Positions 7,455 to 13,139 of a DNA stretch of 13,139 nt are shown piece after piece (the first letter of the stretch is position 1; the number at the start of each line of letters is the position of its first letter). The position numbers and the translations under genes are program-made. The notes beneath the pieces were generated by a model. That model did not search any database. It saw only the letters and a list, made by a program, of their open reading frames with translations, and was not told the origin of the DNA. This DNA is from Vicinamibacteria bacterium (GTDB taxonomy: Bacteria; Acidobacteriota; Vicinamibacteria; Vicinamibacterales; UBA2999): the NCBI GenBank assembly GCA_025938035.1, contig JAICQE010000133.1, forward strand, positions 1 through 13,139, in the 5' to 3' direction.

Positions 7455-8156
7455 TCATCGTCCGAATCGCACCCCGATAGTGAAGTTGTACGTCCAGCCG
7501 CCGAGATCGATCTTGTTGCCGGCGAAATCGCTGTTGAGATCCCCTTCGGCGGCGTGGTACCGGATCTCTCCGCCGACGCTCAACGTCTCGCCGCCGAATC
7601 GGAGCCCGGCGAGGACGATCGGCCCGGTCGCCGTGCCGCTGCCGACGAAGGACCCGCGGAAGATTTCCAGGTTGTTGTTGAAGTCGATGAAGTCTCCGGA
7701 CTCGGAATAGCGCCAGTTGATCACGCCGAGTCCCGCGCCGACGTACGGCTGCAGCGCGTTTCGCTGCCCCAGCGGAAGCGCGCGTACGGTAAAGGAAAAC
7801 GGCACCTGCCGCAGCCTCAGTTCCTGCGCGACTTCCGCGCCGTTGTCCTCCGTGAAATCCGTGTACACGCTGTCCACCGTCCGGCGGGAGAACCCGATGC
7901 CTGCTCCGGCTTCGAAATACTCACCGAGCGGCACCAGCCATTCCGCGCCGATCGATGCGCTGGTGAAGTCGTCGATCTCGAAGAAGAGAAAATTGCGGTT
8001 GGCGTTGAGCACGTCGCCGGCGACGCGTGCATCCTCGCCGCGTGGCGTGAACACACCCAGGGAGAAGTTGATCGTCTGCTGTGCGGATGCGGTTGCCGGC
8101 GCGACAGCCACGATCGCGCAGACAGACAGCAGCACAGGTAAGAGTCGCTTGTGCAT
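7455..8156 (-). CDS. Small outer-membrane beta-barrel protein
   Basis: 233-residue exported protein with a clear Sec signal peptide (basic MHKR, hydrophobic core, ATASAQQ; cleavage near residue 25). The mature part of about 208 residues is a series of amphipathic strands: FEAGAGIGFSRR, PYVGAGLGVINWRY, IVLAGLRFGG, LSVGGEIRYH and the C-terminal YNFTIGVRFGR. The size and the Gly-aromatic strand pattern fit an eight-stranded barrel of the OmpA/OmpW-like or OMP_b-brl class. Function unknown; such proteins are often structural or adhesive. ATG start at 8156, with no strong ribosome site visible. It lies 82 bases beyond the phosphatase gene and probably has its own promoter, though I could not identify one. 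Confidence 0.78.
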   Translation of the reverse strand: MHKRLLPVLLSVCAIVAVAPATASAQQTINFSLGVFTPRGEDARVAGDVLNANRNFLFFEIDDFTSASIGAEWLVPLGEYFEAGAGIGFSRRTVDSVYTDFTEDNGAEVAQELRLRQVPFSFTVRALPLGQRNALQPYVGAGLGVINWRYSESGDFIDFNNNLEIFRGSFVGSGTATGPIVLAGLRFGGETLSVGGEIRYHAAEGDLNSDFAGNKIDLGGWTYNFTIGVRFGR

Positions 8157-8238
8157 GCGGCGGGCTCTTGCACCGGCGATGCCAACCGCTCAGCTGAGAG
8201 AAAGGGCGATTTCAGGGAAGATTTGCCGTCGTCAGAGG

Positions 8239-9063
8239 TCAGTCCGTCCGCTGCAGAGAGCGTTCGCCACGGAACACCCGGATGACATCGAGCACCTCGC
8301 CGTGGACGTGTCCGTTCGACGCGACCAGATGCGCGGCGACCGAGTCGAACGGCGACCCGTCCATCCCGGTCACGACTCCACCCGCTTCCGAAACGATCAA
8401 TGCCCCCGCCGCGACGTCCCACGGCTTGAGGTGCTGTTCCCAGAAGCCGTCGAACCGCCCGGCCGCGACATAGCAGAGATCGATTGCGGCAGAACCGAGG
8501 CGCCGCACCGCCCGTGCCTGGCCCAGGAACGCGCCGAAAAGGCCCACGAGGTCGTCGCGCTGCGTGTGCACGTCGTACGGAAAACCGGTGACGAGGAGCG
8601 AATCGATCAGCCGGCCGGTATTCGACACGTGAAGCCGCACGCCGCTCACATACGCGCCTTCGCCGCGCTCCGCCGTAAACAGCTCGCCTCGCGTCGGGTC
8701 GTAAATCGCGGCCGCTTCCGGACGTCCGTTGATTTCGAGCGCCAGCGACGCACAGAAGATCGGCAGGCCGTGCGCGTAGTTCGTCGTCCCGTCCAGCGGA
8801 TCGAAGACCCATCGATGCGTCGACGACGAACGCTCGGCTGGACCGCTGCTCAGCTCCTCGGCCAGCACGTCGTGATCCGGAAAGCGCTCGGCGATCACCG
8901 CGCGGCACATCCGCTCGCATTCCAGATCGACCTCGGTGACGAGGTCGATCGTGCCCTTCTTGTCGACACGGAATCCGGACTTGCGGCGCGCCATCTGGAT
9001 GTGGCCGGCGCGGAGGACGATTTCAGCTGCGGTGGCGAGAAAGACCGGGTCGGGGCGGCTCAC
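8239..9063 (-). CDS. Inositol monophosphatase-family phosphatase
   Basis: 274-residue Mg2+-dependent sugar-phosphate phosphatase of the IMPase/SuhB/CysQ family. Metal-binding motifs are complete: the acidic LAEE (67-70), DPLDGTTN (88-95) and WDVAAG (215-220), followed by SEAGG. Family members hydrolyse inositol-1-phosphate, other sugar phosphates or 3'-phosphoadenosine nucleotides; the sequence does not decide which, although the length and the GTTNYAHG loop are closest to inositol monophosphatase/SuhB. GTG start at 9063, overlapping the stop of the RsbW-like gene by four bases (GTGA), so the two are probably translated together. This pairing with a regulatory kinase is notable but unexplained. 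Confidence 0.92.
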   Translation of the reverse strand: MSRPDPVFLATAAEIVLRAGHIQMARRKSGFRVDKKGTIDLVTEVDLECERMCRAVIAERFPDHDVLAEELSSGPAERSSSTHRWVFDPLDGTTNYAHGLPIFCASLALEINGRPEAAAIYDPTRGELFTAERGEGAYVSGVRLHVSNTGRLIDSLLVTGFPYDVHTQRDDLVGLFGAFLGQARAVRRLGSAAIDLCYVAAGRFDGFWEQHLKPWDVAAGALIVSEAGGVVTGMDGSPFDSVAAHLVASNGHVHGEVLDVIRVFRGERSLQRTD

Positions 9064-9515
9064 GCGCTGAGCGAGTCGTGCACGGACCCGGCGCGCTTCA
9101 CCATCACCATTTCCATGCCGCCTTCAGCGGCACGCTGGAGAACCATTTCGTCCATGAAGCTGCGGATCAGGAAGATCCCGCGGCCGCTGCCCTTCAGGAG
9201 GTTTTCGGGGGCGAGCGGATCGGGAACATCCGCCGGGTCGAACCCGGGGCCTTCGTCGCGCACGCGGATCACGACGCCCTGCGGGACCTCCGACGATTCG
9301 AGCGGCGTGAATTCCACGTGCACCCGCTTGCCGGTGTCGTTGCGGTTCCCGTGCTTGATCGCGTTGATGACCGACTCACGAACGGCGACGTTGACCCAGT
9401 GGCGGGCTTCCTCGTCGAGGCCGGCGAGGCGCCCGATGTGGTCGCTGACGACCTGGACGAGGTCGAGCATCTCGAACGTGCTGTCGAAGTCGAGTCGAAC
9501 CGTTTGGCCGCTCAT
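9060..9515 (-). CDS. RsbW-like ATP-binding protein (anti-sigma factor / serine kinase)
   Basis: 151-residue GHKL ATPase of the HATPase_c_2 type, the fold of SpoIIAB/RsbW. Family members bind a sigma factor or other partner and phosphorylate a STAS-domain antagonist. Seen: the N box ESVINAIKHGN (47-57), where Glu47 and Asn51 serve catalysis and Mg2+ binding; the G1 box DEGPGFDP (87-94); and a glycine-rich G2 box GSGRGI (109-114). All ATP-site motifs look intact. ATG start at 9515. No STAS antagonist, PP2C phosphatase or sigma factor is adjacent: upstream is the VWFA-related gene (50-base gap) and downstream, overlapping, is the phosphatase. The partner must therefore be encoded elsewhere. Confidence 0.88.
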   Translation of the reverse strand: MSGQTVRLDFDSTFEMLDLVQVVSDHIGRLAGLDEEARHWVNVAVRESVINAIKHGNRNDTGKRVHVEFTPLESSEVPQGVVIRVRDEGPGFDPADVPDPLAPENLLKGSGRGIFLIRSFMDEMVLQRAAEGGMEMVMVKRAGSVHDSLSA

Positions 9516-9565
9516 TCAGGCTGCAATTCCATCTTACGATGCGGACGTCAAATCAGTGCACACCT

Positions 9566-10504
9566 TTACGGTTTCAGCCCCTGTGCAGTAACGGTCAACC
9601 GCACGCCGGGACGTGTCGCCCCGACCAGGAACTGGCCGCCCTCACCCTTCGCGTCCGCCGGCCGCTGCACGGTGACCCTGAACTGATGGCTCTGAAAGTT
9701 ATGCGCCTCGCCGATCGTCTCGCCGAAGTTGGCCAGCAGCGACGACACGGCCGTCGGTGCGGCGATCGCTTCATAGCGCCCGCCGGTGAGGTCGGCGATG
9801 CTCTTCCCGACATGCACCTGGCGCGCGCCGAGCAGGTGCGTCGGCGACGTCCCCCCCGTACTCAACATGATCACGTGCACGCGGGCCGGATACGTGGTGA
9901 GGCGGGTCGCCATGCGCTGCACGTCGCGATCGACCGCCATGCTCCCTTCCGGGCCGGTCGTGGAGACGACGACGATGACGGGGAAATTGTTCGACTCCTT
10001 CCGGTGCTCCTGCTCGATTCGGCTGGCGGCCTCGATCAGTCCCTCGACCATCCGTGACCCGGAATCGTCGGGTGTGATGCGGTCAACGCCGTTCTGGAGC
10101 TGGACCTTGTCGGCGGTCGGCCGGACAAGCCATCGCGGCTGCGGTGCCAGCGTCAGCAGCGATGCTTCGACGCCCGCCGGGAGCGCGCTGAACAGCGCTT
10201 TCAGGCCATTGCGGTACTGCGTAAGCAGAGTACCAGTCTGATAGCCGTTGTCGACGAGGACCGTCAGCTTGACCGGCCATGCGACGGGAACCACGCGCAG
10301 GACACTGCCTTCCTTGCCGTCCTCTGTCACGCGCACCTCGTCGGCCTTCAGATCCGAGACGACCTCCCCCGTGATCGTCGTCGCGGACACGAAGAACGTG
10401 ATTTCCCGCTGCGCGAAAACCGTCGTGCCTGCGCCGGCGACGAACACCGCGACTGCTCCCGCCAGGATTCGTTTCACAAAGCGCTGCATCATGCCGTTCT
10501 GCAT
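9566..10504 (-). CDS. Secreted VWFA-related domain protein
   Basis: 312-residue exported protein. The signal peptide runs to about residue 31 (basic MQRFVKR, hydrophobic core, TTVFAQ). It resembles the VWFA-related proteins (TIGR03436) that are abundant in Acidobacteriota: a short beta domain (VSDLKADEVRVTEDGKEG, 49-66), then a von Willebrand A-type Rossmann domain starting at KLTVLVDN (79-86) with VIVVVSTTG further on. The metal-binding DxSxS is not standard: the position reads DNGYQ (85-89). I start at ATG 10504, which has GAGGG about seven bases upstream; ATGs at 10492 and 10489 are alternatives that keep the signal peptide. Its function is unknown; the family is thought to take part in envelope or extracellular interactions. 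Confidence 0.8.
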   Translation of the reverse strand: MQNGMMQRFVKRILAGAVAVFVAGAGTTVFAQREITFFVSATTITGEVVSDLKADEVRVTEDGKEGSVLRVVPVAWPVKLTVLVDNGYQTGTLLTQYRNGLKALFSALPAGVEASLLTLAPQPRWLVRPTADKVQLQNGVDRITPDDSGSRMVEGLIEAASRIEQEHRKESNNFPVIVVVSTTGPEGSMAVDRDVQRMATRLTTYPARVHVIMLSTGGTSPTHLLGARQVHVGKSIADLTGGRYEAIAAPTAVSSLLANFGETIGEAHNFQSHQFRVTVQRPADAKGEGGQFLVGATRPGVRLTVTAQGLKP

Positions 10505-10527
10505 ATGGAGGCCCTCAGCCGCCCCCT

Positions 10528-10556
10528 GTTATAGTTCGGCCATGGGCTCGCCGCAA
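10528..10556 (-). promoter_or_regulatory. Candidate sigma-70-type promoter of the VWFA gene
   Basis: Reading the minus strand, TTGCGG (10556-10551) and TATAAC (10533-10528) are separated by exactly 17 bases. The -10 matches the consensus at five of six bases and the -35 at about three. Transcription would start near 10521, giving a leader of about 17 bases that includes the GAGGG ribosome site. The -35 lies inside the first codons of the divergent aroA. Confidence 0.45.
10530..10535 (+). promoter_or_regulatory. Candidate -10 element of aroA
   Basis: TATAGT lies six bases before the aroA ATG at 10542. A start site seven bases beyond it would fall on or next to the A of the ATG, so the mRNA could be leaderless; no Shine-Dalgarno precedes this ATG. 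No convincing -35 was seen. It shares bases with the minus-strand -10 of the VWFA gene. Confidence 0.35.
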
Positions 10557-11846
10557 ACGGTAATCGTGCATCCAACGCCATACGTGCGCGGCACCGTACG
10601 TCCGCCCGGCGACAAGTCCATTTCCCACCGGTATGCGCTGTTTGCGGCGCTCTCGGAGGGGAGTTCCCAGCTCGACGGCTATTCGACCGGCGCTGATTGC
10701 GCCTCCACGCTCAACTGCCTTCGTGCGCTGGGCGTCGGTGTCCAGGTCACCGGCCGCGACGCCACCGGGCTCCAGCTGCGCATCACCGGCCGCGGGCCGA
10801 ACGGGTTTCTCGCCCCGGCCGACACGCTCGACGCCGGCAATTCAGGCTCGACGATGCGTATGCTGGCGGGACTTCTGGCCGCACAGCCATTCATATCCCG
10901 CATCGCCGGCGATGAATCGCTCGGCCGCCGGCCGATGCGCCGCATCATCGTCCCCCTGGAACGCATGGGCGCACGCATCGCGTCCAGCGACGGCCGCCCT
11001 CCGCTGACGATTCAGGGCGCCTCTCCTCTGCGCGCAATCGACTTCCAGACAGAGGTGCCCAGCGCGCAGGTGAAGAGCGCGGTCCTGCTCGCCGGACTGC
11101 ACGCGGACGGAGAAACGCGCGTCACCGAGGCACTGCAGACACGTGACCATACGGAACGCGGCCTCAAAGCGTTCGGTATCGAGGTCCGCCGCGAGGGGCT
11201 GACGGTATCCGTTCGCGGCGGTCAGCGCGGACATGGCGCGGCGCTGACCGTGCCCGGTGACATTTCCTCGGCGGCGTTCTGGATGGTCGCGGCAGCGGCC
11301 TTGCCCGGTTCCGAGGTGACCATCGACGGCGTCGGCCTGAACCCGACGCGAAGGGCGATCCTCGACGTGCTGGTCCGGATGGGCGCGGATATCGGCGTCG
11401 ACGAGGGGCAGGCAACCGCGGCGGAACCGATGGGCCGTGTGATCGTCCGCCACGGGCGGCAGCAGGCCGTGACGATCGCGCCGGCCGAAGTGCCGGGCCT
11501 CATCGACGAGCTGCCCGTACTTGCCGCGCTCGCCACGCACGGCGGCGATCTGCGCGTCAGCGGCGCCGAGGAGCTGCGCGTCAAGGAAAGCGACCGAATC
11601 AGGGACCTGGCCGCAGGACTCCGGCGCATGGGTGCGGAGATCGAGGAGTTCCCGGACGGATTTCACGTGCACGGCGGCCGCCGCCTGCACGGCGGCGACG
11701 TGGACGCCCGCAACGACCACCGGCTGGCCATGGCGTTCGCAATCGCCGCGCTCGGCGCCGACGGACCGACGACCATCCACGACGCCGGCGCGGCCGCGGT
11801 CTCGTATCCGGAATTCTTCTCGGTGCTGGAATCGCTTCGCGCGTGA
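10542..11846 (+). CDS. aroA: 3-phosphoshikimate 1-carboxyvinyltransferase (EPSP synthase)
   Basis: Sixth step of the shikimate pathway: transfers enolpyruvyl from PEP to shikimate-3-phosphate in the cytoplasm. 434 residues, full length. Motifs in order: PGDKSISHR (22-30, with Lys25 and Arg30 for substrate), the PEP-loop GNSGSTMR (99-106), GDESLGRRPM (123-132), IDELP (321-325), LRVKESDRI (345-353) and NDHRLAMAFA (391-400). All expected catalytic residues appear present. The PEP loop keeps its Gly, the usual glyphosate-sensitive state, although Ser replaces the more common Thr/Ala after it. ATG at 10542, whose protein begins as expected just before the first strand; the frame stays open upstream only as an antisense shadow. 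The stop overlaps the GTG of aroK by four bases. Confidence 0.97.
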   Translation: MGSPQTVIVHPTPYVRGTVRPPGDKSISHRYALFAALSEGSSQLDGYSTGADCASTLNCLRALGVGVQVTGRDATGLQLRITGRGPNGFLAPADTLDAGNSGSTMRMLAGLLAAQPFISRIAGDESLGRRPMRRIIVPLERMGARIASSDGRPPLTIQGASPLRAIDFQTEVPSAQVKSAVLLAGLHADGETRVTEALQTRDHTERGLKAFGIEVRREGLTVSVRGGQRGHGAALTVPGDISSAAFWMVAAAALPGSEVTIDGVGLNPTRRAILDVLVRMGADIGVDEGQATAAEPMGRVIVRHGRQQAVTIAPAEVPGLIDELPVLAALATHGGDLRVSGAEELRVKESDRIRDLAAGLRRMGAEIEEFPDGFHVHGGRRLHGGDVDARNDHRLAMAFAIAALGADGPTTIHDAGAAAVSYPEFFSVLESLRA

Positions 11847-12340
11847 ACGCGGACAAGGTTTATCTTGTCGGGTTCATGGGCGCCGGCAAGACGACCGTGG
11901 CGCGGGCGCTGGGCCGCCGGCTTGGCTGGCGTGTGGAGGACATTGACGATCGTATCGAAGCGCGGGAGCGGCGATCGGTCGCCGCGATCTTCGCCCAGAG
12001 CGGCGAAGCCTACTTCCGGCAGCAGGAACGGCACGTGCTCAGCGATCTGCTGCCGCAGCGCCAGATCGTCGTGGCCACGGGCGGCGGCACGTTCGCCGAG
12101 CCGGACAACCGGGCGCTGATGCTTGCCGATGGCGCGGTCGCCTGGCTCGACGTGCCGCTCGCGCGCCTCCTCGAACGGGTCCCGGCTGACGGCCGGCGCC
12201 CGCTGGCGGCCGACCGCGCGCAGATGGAGCAGCTCTACGCACGGCGGCGGTTGACCTACGCGGAAGCGCACGTCCGCGTCGACGGCACGCAGCCCGTGCC
12301 CGACGTCGTCGAGCGGCTGCTCGAATGGGTCGGGTTCTGA
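11843..12340 (+). CDS. aroK: Shikimate kinase
   Basis: Phosphorylates shikimate with ATP to give shikimate-3-phosphate, the substrate of the upstream aroA product. 165 residues, typical. Walker A GFMGAGKTT (10-18); shikimate-binding acidic pair in EDIDD (32-36); YFRQQE (57-62) with Arg59; TGGGT (79-83); and a GRRPL lid region near 120. The C-terminal helix reads RRRLTYAEA where many members have ER-x-PLY-x-E, a modest variation. GTG start within the aroA stop (GTGA), so the two enzymes of consecutive steps are translationally coupled. The stop overlaps the next ATG by one base (TGATG). Confidence 0.95.
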   Translation: MNADKVYLVGFMGAGKTTVARALGRRLGWRVEDIDDRIEARERRSVAAIFAQSGEAYFRQQERHVLSDLLPQRQIVVATGGGTFAEPDNRALMLADGAVAWLDVPLARLLERVPADGRRPLAADRAQMEQLYARRRLTYAEAHVRVDGTQPVPDVVERLLEWVGF

Positions 12341-13074
12341 TGACTTACCTGATCCTCAGCGACATCCACGCGAACATGGAGGCGCTCGAAGCGGTGCTGG
12401 CGGCCGCGGGGCACTACGATCACGCGCTCGTGCTCGGCGACCTCGTTGGCTACGGCGCCGATCCGAACGACGTCGTCGAACGCGTGCGGAAGCTCCCGTC
12501 GGCGACGTTCATCCGCGGCAATCACGACAAAGTTGCCGCCCGCCTCGCCAGCGTCGAGCACTTCAACCATCTGGCGCGCTTTGCGATTCAATGGACGAGC
12601 GAGGCGCTGACGCCCGCCAACCTCGAATGGCTGGCCGCACTGCCGACCGGTCCGGTTGCCGTCGATGACATGGTCGAAATCTGCCACGGCGCGCCGTTCG
12701 ACGAGGACGCGTACATCTTCGACGACCTCGACGTCCGCCGCGCGCTTGCGACAGCCATTCGTCCGCTGTGTCTCTACGGGCATACGCACGTGCCCGCCGC
12801 GTTCCGGATGGCCGGAGAGCTGTACGCGGTCGGCCCGCCGCGCGGCGATCGCTTCCGCCTGACGCTGGACAACGACGCGCGCTATCTCGTGAACTGCGGC
12901 GCTGTCGGGCAGCCGCGCGATGGCGATCCGCGTGCCGCTTTCGCGCTGCTGGATACCGTGGCACGTACGTTGACGATCGTGCGGGTGCCGTACGACGTTG
13001 CCTCTGCCCAGGCGCGGATCATCGATGCGGGGTTGCCCGAGGTACTCGCCCATCGGCTGGCGATCGGACGCTGA
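12340..13074 (+). CDS. Calcineurin-like metallophosphoesterase
   Basis: 244-residue binuclear-metal phosphoesterase. The complete ligand set is visible: D-x-H (Asp8, His10), GDLVGYG (33-39, with Asp34), GNHD (60-63), His116 in CHGAP, and GHTH (147-150). The GDLVGYG-PNDVV form with a separate C-terminal GAVGQPRDGDP stretch is typical of the YfcE-like/bacterial diadenosine or cyclic-nucleotide phosphodiesterase branch, but the substrate cannot be told. ATG at 12340 shares its A with the aroK stop; an in-frame ATG at 12325 lies inside aroK and is less likely. It has no obvious tie to shikimate synthesis; gene order alone connects them. Confidence 0.92.
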   Translation: MTYLILSDIHANMEALEAVLAAAGHYDHALVLGDLVGYGADPNDVVERVRKLPSATFIRGNHDKVAARLASVEHFNHLARFAIQWTSEALTPANLEWLAALPTGPVAVDDMVEICHGAPFDEDAYIFDDLDVRRALATAIRPLCLYGHTHVPAAFRMAGELYAVGPPRGDRFRLTLDNDARYLVNCGAVGQPRDGDPRAAFALLDTVARTLTIVRVPYDVASAQARIIDAGLPEVLAHRLAIGR

Positions 13075-13139
13075 CATCCTCCAGATCGTCCGTGATCGTG
13101 GCGCGGACCTTGGGAGGGCCGCGAGGCGAGCCTGACCAG

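Noticed and set aside
9516..9532. Six-codon minus-strand mini-ORF before the RsbW-like gene
   Set aside because: Out of frame with the gene, no ribosome site, and too short to support.
7717..9591. Long plus-strand open frame (624 codons)
   Set aside because: It is antisense to three well-supported genes (outer-membrane protein, phosphatase, RsbW-like) and has no recognisable domain; high GC keeps antisense frames open.
10842..11780. Long minus-strand frame opposite aroA
   Set aside because: Arg/His/Gln-rich shadow of aroA with no domain.
12256..13077. Minus-strand frame opposite aroK and the phosphoesterase
   Set aside because: Antisense shadow; low-complexity composition and no motif.
13075..13139. 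Terminator or new gene after the phosphoesterase
   Set aside because: No clear hairpin with T-run and no start signal in the remaining 65 bases.

Overview
High-GC, gene-dense bacterial chromosome, most likely from an acidobacterium (Vicinamibacteria-like). This placement is an inference. It rests on a secreted VWFA-related protein of the type frequent in Acidobacteriota, two outer-membrane beta-barrel proteins (so a diderm), and GTG/TTG starts with overlapping genes. No rRNA, tRNA, CRISPR array, transposase or phage gene was seen, and no gene-free stretch exceeds 300 bases. The largest gap is the 82 bases at 8157-8238, where I found nothing convincing. The last 65 bases (13075-13139) hold no recognisable gene.

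Layout. (1) Bases 1-5861, minus strand, look like one long operon. In transcription order it carries a DedA/VTT membrane protein, a family-2 polyprenyl-phosphate-type glycosyltransferase, TtcA (tRNA 2-thiocytidine), Dtd (D-aminoacyl-tRNA deacylase), an outer-membrane barrel protein, DapF (diaminopimelate epimerase) and a DASS/SLC13 anion:Na+ symporter. Five of the seven genes overlap or lie within 13 bases of the gene before them; a 36-base gap carrying a perfect palindrome separates the glycosyltransferase from ttcA. (2) Bases 5892-7373, plus strand, encode a multi-pass GT-C-like membrane protein diverging from the DedA gene across only about 30 bases. (3) Bases 7374-7454 separate two convergent genes and are almost entirely a heptamer repeat array in both orientations. 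(4) Bases 7455-10504, minus strand, encode a secreted VWFA-related protein, an RsbW-like ATP-binding kinase/anti-sigma protein, an inositol-monophosphatase-family enzyme and a small outer-membrane barrel protein. (5) Bases 10542-13074, plus strand, encode aroA, aroK and a calcineurin-like metallophosphoesterase, each overlapping the next.

How the genes fit together. aroA and aroK give two steps of the shikimate pathway. dapF would give meso-diaminopimelate for peptidoglycan and lysine. ttcA and dtd both act on tRNA quality. The GT2, DedA and GT-C proteins could form a lipid-carrier sugar module: charge the carrier, use it at the membrane, recycle it. This is inferred from gene order and known family roles.

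Nothing here looks like a wholly new multi-gene system. The strongest anomaly is DapF, where both positions that normally hold the catalytic cysteine pair encode serine (Ser69 and Ser206) although the rest of the active-site framework is kept. Other points of interest are the heptamer array, a perfect palindrome flanked by 6-base direct repeats upstream of ttcA, and overlapping back-to-back -10 elements between aroA and the VWFA gene that may make aroA mRNA leaderless.
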